Assembly (NCBI RefSeq): GCF_047948215.1
Contig: NC_134455.1
Location: forward strand, 299,760,647-299,824,646
Direction of reading: 5' to 3'
DNA from: Lycorma delicatula
Taxonomy: Eukaryota > Arthropoda > Insecta > Hemiptera > Fulgoridae
DNA length: 64,000 bases
Within the stretch, counting starts at the first letter, position 1. Each line of letters opens with the position of its first letter. The position numbers and the translations under genes are program-made. This document shows positions 38,601-48,356 of this stretch, piece after piece. The notes under the pieces are model-generated. The model did not search any database. It had not been told where the DNA came from and was given only the letters and a program-made list of their open reading frames with translations.

Positions 38601-41591
38601 CTTGCTTCTAAAGGAGCTTTAGATGCAAATACAGATGAAAATCCAGGTCAAGAAGACGGTGCTGGTGAAGAAAATTTGGAACAACTTAGAGGAAAATTTC
38701 CTGATTATGCTAACAGAAAGGTATTAAAATTATTTTGTTTTTTTTTTTAATTTTTATTTAACTTATTAATTTACAATGATCAACTTTTGTGACATAGTTG
38801 AAGGTATATCCAATTCCAATAAGACAATCACTTCCAGTAAGACAAGGTAACGCATCCAATGACTTAAGATTACCACCACTAATCATAAAAGGTCACATCT
38901 TGTTTTGCAGTCTTGATTGCTAGTTATTTAAAATTTTAACTTCTAAAACTGTTATTATAAAGTATAAAAAAATTATAGTCCTCTTTTATAAGGAATATCA
39001 ACAGGAAAACAAGACGTAGAATAGTATGTAAATGGCAACAAACACACCAACAAATCTAGTTCAAAATAAAAGCAACAGGTTAAATAAAAGATGTTTAATT
39101 TTAATTTACAAGTAGCAAGATAAATGAAATCAAAGGAACAACTAAAAAAAAAATAAAATATGCATTAGTAATATATACCTCACTGATTGAAATGTTTAAA
39201 AAATACTTAAATTAAATGTTAACAGCAAGAAAGGACTTTAGTATTCAACCCCTTGTTATGTAACTGGTTGGTGAGTTTATCAGAATTCCAATAACATTTA
39301 AAACAGTAATTAATTTACATATTTATCATTCTCTCTCTCTGTTTCTCTGAAAGAGAGAGAAAATATATATTTATATTATTTGAAAAACCCAGTTAATATA
39401 TTTTTAAATGTATATTTTGCTGCATATATGTACACATTTTTAGAACTATATGTATAATTTTGAGATCCAAAACTGTTGTAAAAAAACAATTTATTCAATG
39501 AAATATACTCTTAGAGAATGCTCAATAATGTCTGTAAATGAGCTCTTAAAAAGTTTCAAATATAAATCATCCATAAAACTTATTCATTAAGTACAACTAA
39601 CTCATTCAGAAAACAGAAATGAAGCTTACAATTCCTACAGCACTCCACTTAATAAACAATTATGTAAGCTTTCAAAAAAGCTAGCAGATCACAAAAATTT
39701 AATCAAAACCTCTCTGCTTGTTAAAATAATGGAACATGTAATGTTTAAAGTAAATTCTGCTATCATTCTTCAGCTTTTTTTTAAATATTATTTAGAAAAG
39801 TCTTGGAACACATCATTATCTTCTGTTTATAAACATTAATATGTATATTTAAAAAAAAAAAATGCAGAAATAACATTTCTCAATAATGACAACTCTGTAC
39901 TATAATTCTTGTAAAACTAATCAAAAAAGCTACAAGAGATGATTTTTAACAAATTTTTTTCCACTCAGAATTTTTGTTATAAAAAAAAGAAAATTTATAT
40001 CTCATTCCAAGATTTATTTTGAATTTGCCAAGCAGTGATATTAAGTAATGAGTAGTGATTAACTGAATTATATTGATATTCACTAATATGAATGAAAATT
40101 TTTTAAAAAGCTTTCATAAAATCACAACTAATTCCTCAGTGTATTTACAGTTAGAGAAATAAGCAATTATGTTCATGTATTTCTAAGATACAAAAAATCT
40201 CATGGTTTCAAAAATCAAATTAAAAATAAGATTTTAGTTTAAAAGATTCATTATATTAAATAATTTCAGATAGTATCAGAGCTATGCTAATAAAAGTTGT
40301 ATTAATAGCATATAATATGATTCTTTTAATTTTGCTCAATTGAATTATCTACCACTCCCTCAAATAATTCTAACATAGTATATTAATATTTTAACCATAT
40401 GATAAAGTAAAAGAATTTTTAATCCTTAGATCATTTTCATTGTTGATTTTTAACTATCATAATGGAGATATAATGATAGTTAAATATTAAAGTGGAAATA
40501 ACAACATTTCCTTGCCTATCCAGTTTTGTGTCTGATCGTAATTTCACTTAAGTTGGCAGAACTGAAGATATCAAAATCATGATTAAGTATAATTTTTTTT
40601 CAGTATTCAGTTGTATAGTATTTACTTAAGTGAAAATATACATTTTTATGTAACTGATAATAAATTCAAAGCTGAAGATGTAAGGATCAAAAATGCTTTA
40701 CATTGATGACTTCTATTCAAATATACTGTAACTGATAGTTCAGTTTTTACTATTGACGGTGAAAGTTAGTAAAATAGAGTAAATACTATGTTTGAAGTAC
40801 CAAAAAAATATTTAAAAAAAAACAAAATATTCAATCAGATCTCATGTTATGAAAAGGCTGAACCAACACTTATCATTTGAAGGACAGATATAATTTCCAT
40901 GACAGCAGTTTGTAAATAGTCATTACCAAGTGATAGGGAGATTATTCATGTAAATGATTTATACCCCTTTGTTTTGTATTGCCTGAGTTTTATCAGAGTC
41001 TCACAGTAGGAATTAGCTACAAGATTCTCCTTTCATAAAAATAATTGAATGATTGAATAGCCCTTTCATTAAGTGAGATTTGGAGCTGACAAAGCTATTA
41101 TAAACACATTGCAAGCTTAACATTCCTATGACTTAAATTTCATTTGTAGATAACTTAAGCCTGAAATTTTTTATGTAATAAAATATTCAGTCAGTTTTTT
41201 AAGAAAATAATTTTTGAATTTACAGGTCATGTGTGCATTCTGTCTACGTCGTTTTTGGTCTGCTGAAGATCTACGTCGTCACATGAGGACGCACACAGGT
41301 GAACGGCCATTTTCTTGTGATATCTGTAGAAGAAGATTCACTTTGAAACACAGTATGCTTCGCCATCGAAAGAAACATTCATTAACTTCAACTACATCTC
41401 CTCTAGCTAGTGATGAGGAACCTATGAATATTAATAACAATAATAATATAGTTTCATCATCTAAAATGTGCAACGAAGAATCTGATCTTATTAGTAATTT
41501 ACTTGGTATTCATGATAGATCAATCGTGGACAAAATGCTTATTTCCAAATCGGCAGAAGATGCTGCAAAATTGCTGGGAGTTCAAAAGTAA
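8618..41591 (+). CDS. pebbled/hindsight (RREB1) C2H2 zinc-finger transcription factor, five exons
   Basis: Join 8618-8678, 21626-21960, 31359-35011, 37733-38720 and 41226-41591: 5,403 nt, 1,800 residues, every junction in phase. The family (Hindsight in Drosophila, RREB1 in vertebrates) comprises nuclear DNA-binding regulators of epithelial morphogenesis, photoreceptor differentiation and Ras/MAPK-responsive transcription; Drosophila Hindsight works with the corepressor CtBP. About 16 zinc fingers start near residues 161, 204, 232, 347, 376, 450 (C2HC), 619, 653, 681, 1107, 1379, 1407, 1492, 1612, 1682 and 1710. Family hallmarks are [44 protein letters not shown] and [27 protein letters not shown] motifs lie near 488, 842 and 875. 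The length is close to the family's usual 1,700-1,900 residues. The start at 8618 is conservative; an in-frame upstream start at 5245 is possible. Introns reach 12.9 kb and hold many transposons. Confidence 0.9.
10236..10269. repeat. Perfect hairpin, 15-base arms
   Basis: AATTATGAACCCTAA, a 4-base loop (TTAT) and the exact reverse complement. It stands alone in intron 1. It could be the centre of a tiny palindromic MITE. Confidence 0.8.
10752..10917 (-). repeat. tRNA-derived SINE, minus strand
   Basis: Read on the - strand it starts CCGGCATCCGTGGCGCGAG, has box A (GAGTGGTAACG) and box B (GGGTTTGAATTC), then a body with CATTTTCACACGCTAG and an A-rich tail. This is the same family as the copies at 52.1 kb and 61.9 kb. 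The flanks ACCATTATTGTAC and ACCGTTATTTTAC look like a mutated 13-base target-site duplication. Confidence 0.65.
11822..12254. mobile_element. 433-base foldback MITE with about 100-base inverted repeats
   Basis: The left arm starts GCTGAGTCA and the right arm ends TGACTCAGC, flanked on both sides by TA. Both arms share TTAACCTCGAAAAA and, further in, GTGTGC(T/A)CTAGCGGACAT. No coding sequence lies inside. The TA duplication suggests mobilisation by a Tc1/mariner-superfamily transposase; that is inference. Confidence 0.75.
13719..13818. repeat. Short inverted repeat pair
   Basis: ACAAAGTGTGTTTAAA at 13719-13734 and its reverse complement with one mismatch at 13803-13818, about 68 bases apart. 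It may be a very small MITE. Confidence 0.45.
15200..15350. promoter_or_regulatory. GC-rich intronic block with RFX X-box-like sites
   Basis: A patch of about 150 bases with unusually high GC in a very AT-rich intron. On the - strand GTAACCATAGTAAC (15275-15288) fits the RFX X-box pattern GTHNYYATRRNAAC exactly. A second imperfect site (GTCTCTAGGCAAC) lies at 15313-15325. It could be an enhancer, an alternative promoter or exon, or a remnant of a mobile element. A 106-codon minus-strand ORF crosses it but has no recognisable domain. Confidence 0.25.
16180..16900 (-). pseudogene. Decayed non-LTR retrotransposon (LINE), C-terminal region
   Basis: The + strand is strongly pyrimidine-rich. On the - strand, broken frames resemble the segment after the reverse transcriptase in RTE/Jockey-like elements: [15 protein letters not shown], then [18 protein letters not shown] and KEREIESF-like pieces. 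Compare the family pattern with AKEAFNRKK, LEVRKRFVKSFVWS and K-R-EAFEMW. It has many stops and frameshifts and is clearly dead. The subfamily cannot be fixed by eye. Confidence 0.4.
18352..18961. mobile_element. Non-autonomous element with 12-base terminal inverted repeats
   Basis: ACTTCCTTGTAC at the left end and GTACAAGGAAGT at the right end are exact reverse complements about 610 bases apart. The interior is non-coding and contains an AT/GTAT microsatellite near 18868-18906. The left end can also fold on itself (CTTCCTT..AAAGGAAG). No clear target-site duplication was found. Confidence 0.4.
21626..21960 (+). CDS. pebbled/RREB1 coding exon 2
   Basis: Acceptor TTTTACAG (ending 21625), donor GAT|GTAATA. 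It encodes residues 21-132, beginning E-P-C-N-V-A-S-Q. The segment is highly charged and low-complexity (Lys/Glu-rich, an Asp run [16 protein letters not shown], ending [12 protein letters not shown]). It has no zinc finger and is probably a disordered N-terminal linker. It enters in phase 1 and leaves in phase 0, matching its neighbours. Confidence 0.8.
22258..22490 (+). repeat. Degenerate tRNA-derived SINE
   Basis: A box-A-like stretch (GGCAGAGTGGAAGC) and a box-B-like GGGTTTAAATC lie about 40 bases apart, the spacing of a tRNA head. The body then diverges. No intact tRNA fold. Confidence 0.3.
24222..24254. repeat. Hairpin, 11-base arms
   Basis: CAGCAGTTTAA and its exact reverse complement around an 11-base loop in intron 2. 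Confidence 0.55.
25108..25395 (+). repeat. tRNA-derived SINE, long-body family
   Basis: Box A (AGTCCAGTGGTAAACGC) and box B (GCGTTCAAGTCC) are followed by a body of about 200 bases (GGATTTGAATACTAGA, GGTGGTTGGGTTTCAATTAA, CTGAAGTAATACCTGAACAG) and an A-rich tail. The copy at about 47.49-47.76 kb shares the same body, which defines a family distinct from the shorter SINEs at 10.8, 52.1 and 61.9 kb. Confidence 0.6.
26242..26268. repeat. (ATT)n microsatellite
   Basis: Nine uninterrupted ATT units. Confidence 0.9.
27684..27835. repeat. Tandem duplication at the transposase 3' end
   Basis: Two copies of about 69 bases (27684-27752 and 27767-27835), 83 bases apart, share CATGTTTTACAAAAATTAG and CAAACCCCAGGACAAA. 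On the - strand each encodes the last residues of the zinc domain (PGVC-EKYTQEN). Confidence 0.8.
27699..29827 (-). pseudogene. piggyBac-like transposase, inactivated
   Basis: In order on the - strand: an acidic N-terminus ([17 protein letters not shown], from about 29788); a region with frameshifts and an AT-rich insertion (29265-29361); the start of the DDE domain ([20 protein letters not shown]); [11 protein letters not shown] around the first catalytic Asp; [13 protein letters not shown] around the second; [21 protein letters not shown] near the third; KWWQKIF; and a C-terminal cysteine-rich zinc domain (CTVCSDR, then [17 protein letters not shown]). In-frame stops occur before and after the second catalytic block, after KWWQKIF, and within the C-terminal region. 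The last part is tandemly duplicated. Cut-and-paste activity is lost. Any regulatory or domesticated role is excluded by the stops. Confidence 0.85.
29265..29361. repeat. AT-rich insertion with 18-base direct repeats
   Basis: ACTGAAAATATTCTAATT occurs at 29265-29282 and 29344-29361. The 61 bases between are almost pure AT with internal dyads. The insertion interrupts the transposase frame between the N-terminal region and the DDE domain. Confidence 0.75.
31057..31123. repeat. CA/TC/TG/CA microsatellite with perfect 26-base palindrome
   Basis: A (CA)n, (TC)n, (TG)n, (CA)n compound repeat. The TG-to-CA switch at 31091-31116 is a perfect palindrome centred on GCGC, made of alternating purine-pyrimidine. 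It lies about 240 bases upstream of the exon 3 acceptor. Confidence 0.85.
31359..35011 (+). CDS. pebbled/RREB1 coding exon 3 (main exon, zinc fingers 1-10)
   Basis: Acceptor TGTTACAG (ending 31358), donor AACAG|GTGAAT. It encodes residues 133-1349 plus two bases. Fingers: three at residues 161-252 (the last two joined by the canonical SGERPFK linker), a pair at 347-397, a C2HC finger at 450-471, a triplet at 619-702 linked by NGDRPYE, and one at 1107-1128. Between them lie Ser-rich and Pro-rich linkers, basic patches ([15 protein letters not shown]) likely to serve nuclear import, and CtBP-type motifs (GPTDLS, PLDLS, PQDLS). The C-terminal part is strongly acidic ([19 protein letters not shown]). 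An in-frame TGA overlaps the splice donor, so unspliced RNA would end the protein right after this exon. Confidence 0.95.
35012..37732 (+). other. 2.7-kb intron 3 of pebbled/RREB1
   Basis: AT-rich, between donor GTGAAT and acceptor TTGTTGCAG. Nothing recognisable inside other than AT-rich simple sequence and a short TA/GTATAT stretch near 37416-37440. Confidence 0.8.
37733..38720 (+). CDS. pebbled/RREB1 coding exon 4 (zinc fingers 11-14)
   Basis: Begins in phase 2 (AG from exon 3 plus A = Arg, then [17 protein letters not shown]) and ends NRK|GTATTA in phase 0. Two linked fingers at residues 1379-1428 ([17 protein letters not shown]; linker TGQKPFK), one at 1492-1514 (CKYC, C-x13-H spacing) and one at 1612-1633. 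An Asn/Ser homopolymer-like tract (about 37973-38060, AAT/AGT codons) sits after the second finger and is likely length-variable. Read-through past the donor would add only a short tail (VLKLFCFFF), so splicing to exon 5 is favoured. Confidence 0.93.
40117..40260 (+). repeat. Dispersed repeat copy A flanking the last exon
   Basis: About 145 bases, similar in direct orientation to 42187-42335. Shared blocks include CAGTTAGAGAAAT-type sequence, TCATGTATTTCTAA, CAAAAAATCTCATGGTTTC and AAAAATAAGATTTT. Confidence 0.7.
40449..40484. repeat. Hairpin, 12-base arms
   Basis: TTTAACTATCAT and its exact reverse complement around a 12-base loop, in intron 4. Confidence 0.7.
41226..41591 (+). CDS. pebbled/RREB1 coding exon 5 (zinc fingers 15-16 and C-terminus)
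   Basis: Acceptor TTTACAG (ending 41225); encodes residues 1680-1800 and the stop TAA at 41589-41591. Two fingers with a canonical TGERPFS linker ([42 protein letters not shown]) occupy residues 1682-1730. A short tail ends [22 protein letters not shown]1-family proteins likewise end with a closely spaced finger pair and a short tail, which supports this as the true C-terminus. Confidence 0.94.
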   Translation, partial: VMCAFCLRRFWSAEDLRRHMRTHTGERPFSCDICRRRFTLKHSMLRHRKKHSLTSTTSPLASDEEPMNINNNNNIVSSSKMCNEESDLISNLLGIHDRSIVDKMLISKSAEDAAKLLGVQK

Positions 41592-41775
41592 ATAGTAATG
41601 GTATTGTTGATATTTTAATATGTGTTATAAACTCATTTTCAATTTTAATAATTTAGTGTATAATATCATTTGTGAATAAGGCATTGAAAAACAAATATTC
41701 ATTATGTAGTAATTTTTAACTGTATATCAGTAAGAAAAAAAAGTCATTGAAGAAAAAACATTAGTAAAAGCAGAA

Positions 41776-41781
41776 AATAAA
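41776..41781 (+). terminator. First possible poly(A) signal after pebbled/RREB1
   Basis: AATAAA 185 bases after the stop codon. Many more AATAAA motifs follow in this AT-rich sequence, so the true 3' end could be kilobases further on. Confidence 0.25.
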
Positions 41782-42186
41782 TATTATTTTATATATTTCA
41801 ACAAACTAGTGTGAAAATAAGTAGAGTAGTTTTTCTTTCAGTTTTTTCTATAATAATTTTGAAGTATTTACAATTCATAAACAAAACATATAATTTTATA
41901 ACAACAAGGATGTTTATCTGTTATTTTAATACAGTATCTTATTTTATTGCTCAGTTATATGGAGCTTCAGGTGCTGAAAATGGAGGGATAGATAGACATT
42001 TTTACCCCTTATAATTAATAAATAAAATAATCGTTAGGTTAGGAAGTACATAGCATAAATCTTGTATGTAATTCTTGCCTTTCCCTACAATTAAATCAAC
42101 TGTTTAAAGACCAGTATTACATATACTAGTCTTACAGTATACATTATATTACCTTTAAACAATGAATGATAATTTTTTTTTTTAAT

Positions 42187-42335
42187 TTCATAAATCACAA
42201 CAATTCCTTAGAGTGTTTATAGTTAGAGAAATGAGTATTTATACTCATGTATTTCTAAAATCCAAAAAATCTCATGGTTTCGTAAATGAAACTAAAAATA
42301 AGATTTTTAGTTTAAAATACAATCTATTATTAGAC
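42187..42335 (+). repeat. Dispersed repeat copy B
   Basis: Direct repeat of 40117-40260, located about 600 bases after the stop codon. The pair brackets exon 5 of the zinc-finger gene. Confidence 0.7.
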
Positions 42336-43329
42336 TGCAATATTACGATATTCATTATTATATTTTATATTTTACTGTACAATTTTATATTCTATTCACA
42401 AGTAAAATTCTAATGACATAAGTACATAATTTAGATTTTAAGAAAATAATTTAATAACTGAACAGTAAAACTCAGCTGATTTGGAACAAATAAAATGAAA
42501 ATCATCTTGAATGCGTGTAAAATACCAATATTATAAACTTTAAGTAATAAAAACTCTTCCCTTCTCATTCGATCAGTTTAAATAAATATGACTCTGGTAT
42601 TGTTGTTCAAAAACATAATGCACAAACATTAAAAAGAGTTTTCAAAATAAAATTCTAATCAATATAACAAATGTTGAAATATAGTAAAATAATTCAATAA
42701 ATCTTGTAGATTATAGGGCATTTTAAAAATTTGTAAATACTGGTAGATTATAACAATAGATTTTAATCAAGATACTCCAATTTGTCAATATATAAAACTA
42801 AAATCAGTGCAAGATACTGCTATATATTTGAAATTTATACATGTTATAATTTTAAGATAACTTTAAGATAAACTTTCATTTTGTTAGATATTATATAAAT
42901 GCAAAAAACTGTAAAGTAGTTTTAACGCTGGAAGTATAAAAATTTGTTGATTGCACTAGAAATTGGTCCTTCTTGTAGCAGAAATTGATTACTTTAAAAA
43001 ACACATTTAAAGGTTATGAAGTTAACTGGAGACCTATTACAAGTACTTATACTCACATACAGGTGTGGCTTCAAGCTGAGTTTTTTTATGTGGGTGATTT
43101 TTATATTAAAATTTAAATTATATACACACATACAATTTTAATTATATACACTTATTCTATACATTACTTATTGTACCAAGATATTTGCACCCTCCATGAA
43201 TTTTACAGACCAGCACATTTCAAATTACCAGACTTCATTCCACATTGTTATAAAATATAAAAATTATATTTTAAAGATATTTTCTCCCCCAATATTTAAT
43301 TACCTTACTACACTTCTTTAACCAGGTAG

Positions 43330-43830
43330 ATTCAATTCTTGACCAGGATGTGGGCAAAAAATTGTCATATTCTTCTCTCTATGTTTCTTTTTCAAAAATC
43401 CCTACACACACTAATCTCCAGTACCTTATCAATTTATTCCCTCTATGATTTTCCTTTTTCTACCGCCACTCCCATTGTAAAGTTGCTATTTCCCATTTTC
43501 AGGATTAAAAAATTTTTGTTACCCTTTCCACTATTCTTTTATGTTTTTCAACATCTCAACCTATCTTGTTTCATTATTTCTCACAGTGTCCTAATCCCAC
43601 GGTATTAACTTCAATCTAATGTCTTCATTCTTCACCCTCTTTTATTGTTTGTTCAAAAATAATTCTCAGTAATTTCATCCCAGTTATATTTCATTTCCTT
43701 ATCACTGATTCACAGCCCATAATTTTTTCCAAGATTCTATCAAAGGTTTTTACAGTATAGCACTTTAACAAGAAAAATATTGTCCTATAATTATTACAAT
43801 ACCTTCATTCTCTTTTTTAAATACAAATAC
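43330..43830 (-). pseudogene. Decayed non-LTR retrotransposon (LINE) fragment
   Basis: Pyrimidine-rich on the + strand. On the - strand, broken frames give KTFDRILEKIMG followed by ITGMKLLRIIFEQT, resembling the KAFDRV...W..L + NLY..Q part of a LINE reverse transcriptase. Further on, VRNNETR and MGNSNFTMGVAVEKGK resemble the conserved segment of RTE/Jockey-like elements with NEEVL and RGNSLL..V.EG+.EGK. Multiple stops and frameshifts. Confidence 0.4.
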
Positions 43831-46800
43831 AGTTGATTAAACGTTTTTCATATTTGTGTAGAAAAAAGATAGTTTTAAAATGGCGGCAAAGTTTGTTTTG
43901 ATTAGCAATTCCTTCTGATTTCATGTGGATTTGTTAATTCTGTTTGATTAGCAAATAGTTATTAGCAAACCTAAATTTTGTGATGAAGCTGCTATTATAA
44001 TCTCTGATTGGTATGTTAATATTATAAATAAATAAAATCTGTTACTGAAAGCGAACTTTATTATCTCACAATGTTGCGGTACAGTTAATGCAAAGTGAAA
44101 AATTGCAGTCTGGTAATTTGGACTACTTATTCAGCAGTCTGTAAAATCCATGGCGCTATAACAAATATCTCCATTAAGACAACAGAATAAACATTTGAAA
44201 ATTGATATTTCAATTAACTATATTATATGTACCACATTACACAAATAAAACAAAAAATAATTTTTGTTTATATGACTTCTGCTTCTAAACTCTCAGTTTG
44301 GAGTTAACCTTAAGCAACATCTTCAAACATGAATTGTACCAAGTTAATATGCATGTGTTTAAGTGCCATAAATTTAACAGTCCAGTAAATGACCAAGTTA
44401 ATAAATGCCATATGCATTGTTGTGAATTTGCTATTTATTTAATTTAAGTTAATGTAACAAAACTGTAAAGTATGTGTACTTTGCTGCTTTATTAATATTT
44501 TTTCTCAAATTATATACTTCATCAAGGAAAATTTCTAATACTTTAGGGTTACTTGTGAATGAATGTTATTTTCACATCAAATTACAAAGTATTATTTTTC
44601 TTAATATTTTTGTTTAATATTTAGTCCAGCATATAAGATAAGGGTAATTATTGTGCGATTGTTTTGATTTTATGACACTAGAAAATTAGCACTAACAATA
44701 AGTTTTAGCAATACTTTTTTACTCTAAGATCAGTTTATTGATAAAAAGATTATTAAAAATATATTTGTAAAAAAAAATATATATAGATATTTATATAAAA
44801 ACAATAAAAAAAATATTATTTCTCGTAAATGATTACACTGTACAAAATAATATATGTAATTAAATTTATAGCTAATATTATGCCATACTTAAATAAGTAA
44901 TTATTTTATAAATAATAAACTTTAAATATAATTTATTTTCAAGTATTAGTAAATTAATTATCATTATTTTGTATAGTTAGTCATATTTAAATAAAATAAC
45001 TTTCAATGACTTACTGTTATGATATAATAATGAAAATTTTAGTTATATAACTTTTTTATTATGTTTAAGTTATGTATTGTATAATAATAATATATTAATA
45101 ATAATGATACCACATGTCTGCTAATTATAAAAACAAATTAAATAGTTTTTTTGAGCTGTGGTATAGTATACATTTTTTTTTATAGTTTATAATTAGGGAA
45201 ATATTATAATTATTTTGTTTTATGAATAACTGTAAAGTAATGCTGGTATAGTTTTTTTTTTTTACAAAAACCAAAGAATTTCAATAGTTAAGGTTCTTTT
45301 TTATTGTTTTAGTACAGTTAGTTTAGTTAATAATGTAATCAATATTGTATTTTTTTTTTTTTTTAATTTTATTACTGTAATTATTATTTGTGAAAAATGA
45401 ATGTGACGTAGTATTACGTTAAGATTTTTTGGATGTTCAGTTTCTATGTTTTAAAATTGAAACTTATTTTATTGTATCACTTGTAATACATGGATTGATT
45501 TTTATGTTTGTATTATATACAACATTGTGAAGACAGAAATATATTTACTTTAAATAAGTAATGAAATGTTATTTATTGAATTTAAGATAAATTCATCAAT
45601 CAGTTAATAAACTATTAAAAGCAAAGAGCATTTATGTACCATAAATGTAACAGTTATGACACAGACAAAAATAAATAATTGTAAATTATCTGTAGTCTCT
45701 CCAATCCGTAAGCTGCTTTACGCCTCATGTAATCATACTACTAGGTTGTACTAACATACTAGATGTCACCATGAGAGTACTCTTTTGTAACTTTAGACTA
45801 GTGCTGTACCACTACAAACTTTATATCAACATGTTTACACACACCCAAGACTTAGCATTATTGAATATTTTAAAATCAGTTATACAGACCTATTTTACAT
45901 CATCTAATAAATTTCCTAGTGTAAGTATAATAAAAAAAACTCAATAATTTTGACTTGATAAGACCTCACTTGATCTGTATTTGTGAAAATTTAGATTAAC
46001 CAAAAGTTACTATTTATACTCACTTTTTATTAATTCATATCAAAACCTCATTAATATTATTTTTGTTATCAAAGTTTTAACTGTTATAACATTGTTCAGA
46101 TCTCTAACAGAGTGACCTATCATCTGGAAGTCCTAGGTTTGAAACTTTCAAAAACTGAATACATTACGTAACCAATCAGTCGTCTTCATTTATTGTCAAA
46201 TTCAAAGCCAATCAGGTGTCACTTGAAACATTGAGAAGTAGTACATAAGAAGTAAACTAATATATTTTCTTTTATATTTTCTACTGTTCAGTAATTTATG
46301 TGGTTCATAAAAATACTAGCTTTTAATAATTAAATTTGGTATACTCAAAAATAAGTTCTTATACTTCCCTTAACCCTTTGAATATTATTCTATTCTTGCA
46401 TACATAATTGCTGTACTGGGGCACTTAAGACTATGCATGGAAAAATAAAACAAAATCAAACTAATGAAATATTTATTTTTAAATTAGGATATGCATATTT
46501 TTAATTATATTTCACAAAAATAAATAATAGAATTTATATGTTTAATTCAAAACTATATCTTGAAAATTGATGTGAACATTTTCTATAAAAAGTTATCAAA
46601 CTAACTAAAATATATTAAAAAATAAAAATAAAAATTTCCGAAAATAAAAACTTAATATGAATAATTCTGTAAGTGTAACTAAATATAAAATAAATTAACA
46701 AAAATATTATAATCAAAAGTAAAATTAATTACAATTTTTGAAATAATAATTCATACATGTAAAAAAGCCTTATGTTCTTTTGTAAACAGTGTCCATTTGC

Positions 46801-47266
46801 AATTGTCATTGTTGACTTAATTTTTCCAGTCTTTGAACTTTTAAAAATAATAAATAATTTCACTTAGGATCTAACATTATTTTTCAATATCTATTACAAC
46901 GCTTGATAGTAATAGCATCAATTGGAAAAAAAGATAAATAAATCTAAATATTGTTTATGAAAGATTTTACATACAATGTGGCAACCACTCTTTAGGTGCT
47001 ATGGAATTTGACTATTAATTAAAAATAATTGAGTCATGGGAATTCTTTTTCATCACAATGCAATTCCTTGCATTACTAGAAAATTCAAAGCAAGAGGAAA
47101 AACCAAGTCAATTATGTTGAGATGTTGAGTCAAAGAATAAAAAAGTTGGTGCTTTGACATCTAGTGCTACCTTAGATTAACCCTGGAGTGGGGTTAACTA
47201 TTTCCTTCTGAATTGTTAGACTTTCAATATGTCTGAACTTTATCAGATTGAATTTTTGAAAGCCTA

Positions 47267-47378
47267 AATGCATGTTTCTACTTTATACATATATACATAT
47301 ATAAATATATAAAATTAAAAAATAATTTTAGATTATTATAAAAACGATTTTTTTAATTGTAAAGTAGAAACATGCATT
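47267..47378. repeat. Foldback element with 19-base perfect arms
   Basis: AATGCATGTTTCTACTTTA at 47267-47285 and its exact reverse complement at 47360-47378, with a 74-base AT-rich middle. Confidence 0.75.
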
Positions 47379-47428
47379 CAGGAAAATAATCTAATAAAGA
47401 AAAAAAAATTATTATATAGCCCACCACC

Positions 47429-47485
47429 AAGTGATAAACTATCACTTATCAAGTGATAAACGAGTTTATCAAGTGATAAACTCGT
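47429..47485. repeat. Two adjacent hairpins built on GTGATAAAC units
   Basis: First hairpin: AAGTGATA and its complement (47429-47447). Second: ACGAGTTTATC, loop AAGT, GATAAACTCGT (47460-47485). The unit AAGTGATAAA occurs three times. The cluster lies directly upstream of the SINE at 47.49 kb. Confidence 0.75.
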
Positions 47486-47489
47486 CGTT

Positions 47490-47760
47490 ACAAATCACTT
47501 GTTTAGCAGCTGATTTTTGAAGTTGAATATACTGAGGTTCAAATCCTAGTAAAAGTTAATTACTTTTATACAGGTTTGAATACTAGACAATGGATACCAA
47601 TGTATTTTGGTGGTTGAGGTTCAATTAACCACACATTTCAGGATGGTCAGCCTGAGTCTGTACAAGACTACACCTCATTTACATGTCTACATCATCATCC
47701 TGATCTCACTGGGTCATTGGTGGTGGATTGCTTACTGTTCACTAGTTGAACAGATTACAA
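47490..47760 (+). repeat. tRNA-derived SINE, long-body family
   Basis: Box B (GGTTCAAATCC) and the body (GGTTTGAATACTAGA, GGTGGTTGAGGTTCAATTAA, CATCATCATCCTGA) match the copy at 25.1 kb. The 5' tRNA part is diverged. Confidence 0.55.
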
Positions 47761-48356
47761 TGTACACACTAGGAAGAAAATAAAAAATAAAAAATGATTC
47801 TGTTATCTAATTGTGAAACCCTTCGGTTTGAATTAAAAAAATTTTGAAACATGTATTTTTTAATAAAATCCTTTAAAACAATACTTGAAATCTTATATTG
47901 AAATTGTAAAATTGAAGACTGTTTTTAAATTTTATTGCTCTAAAGCATTACTGAACAGGATTCCCTCCCAAACAGAGGGGAAAGAAAAATGAGCCAAATT
48001 AAGATGCGAGAATATCATGCAGTCAAGAAGTGAAGGTATTTATATTGAATATGAAAAATCTTTACTAAAAATTTAGTATGTGTTATTATATTTTAAAAGT
48101 GATTGTCATCAATGAAAAACAATTGGAGATACCTTGACTGAAATAAAGTTAAGTAGAACAAAACAAAATTGTAAAAACAGTTATAATGATCTCTGGATTG
48201 TAGTGTAATGTAGGAAAATGTCTTGTGTCCATACTTGTCGTCTGCTATATGTGCAAAACCCTGAACACCATTTTTAGTGGAATGCTAGCATTAGGAAATG
48301 TTTCAGAAAAAATGTTCCTTAAAAGAAGTAACAGCACTTCAAGAATGTTAAGGGAG

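Larger units (their letters stand above)
38721..41225 (+). other. 2.5-kb intron 4 of pebbled/RREB1
   Basis: Between GTATTA and TTTACAG. Contains a TC/GA hairpin-like microsatellite near 39332-39362, a hairpin at 40449-40484 and one copy of a dispersed repeat (40117-40260) whose partner lies beyond the stop codon. Confidence 0.75.

Noticed and set aside
38721..38750. Read-through of exon 4 as the true C-terminus
   Set aside because: The extension is a low-complexity VLKLFCFFF tail in intron sequence. Splicing to exon 5 adds the expected finger pair in phase.
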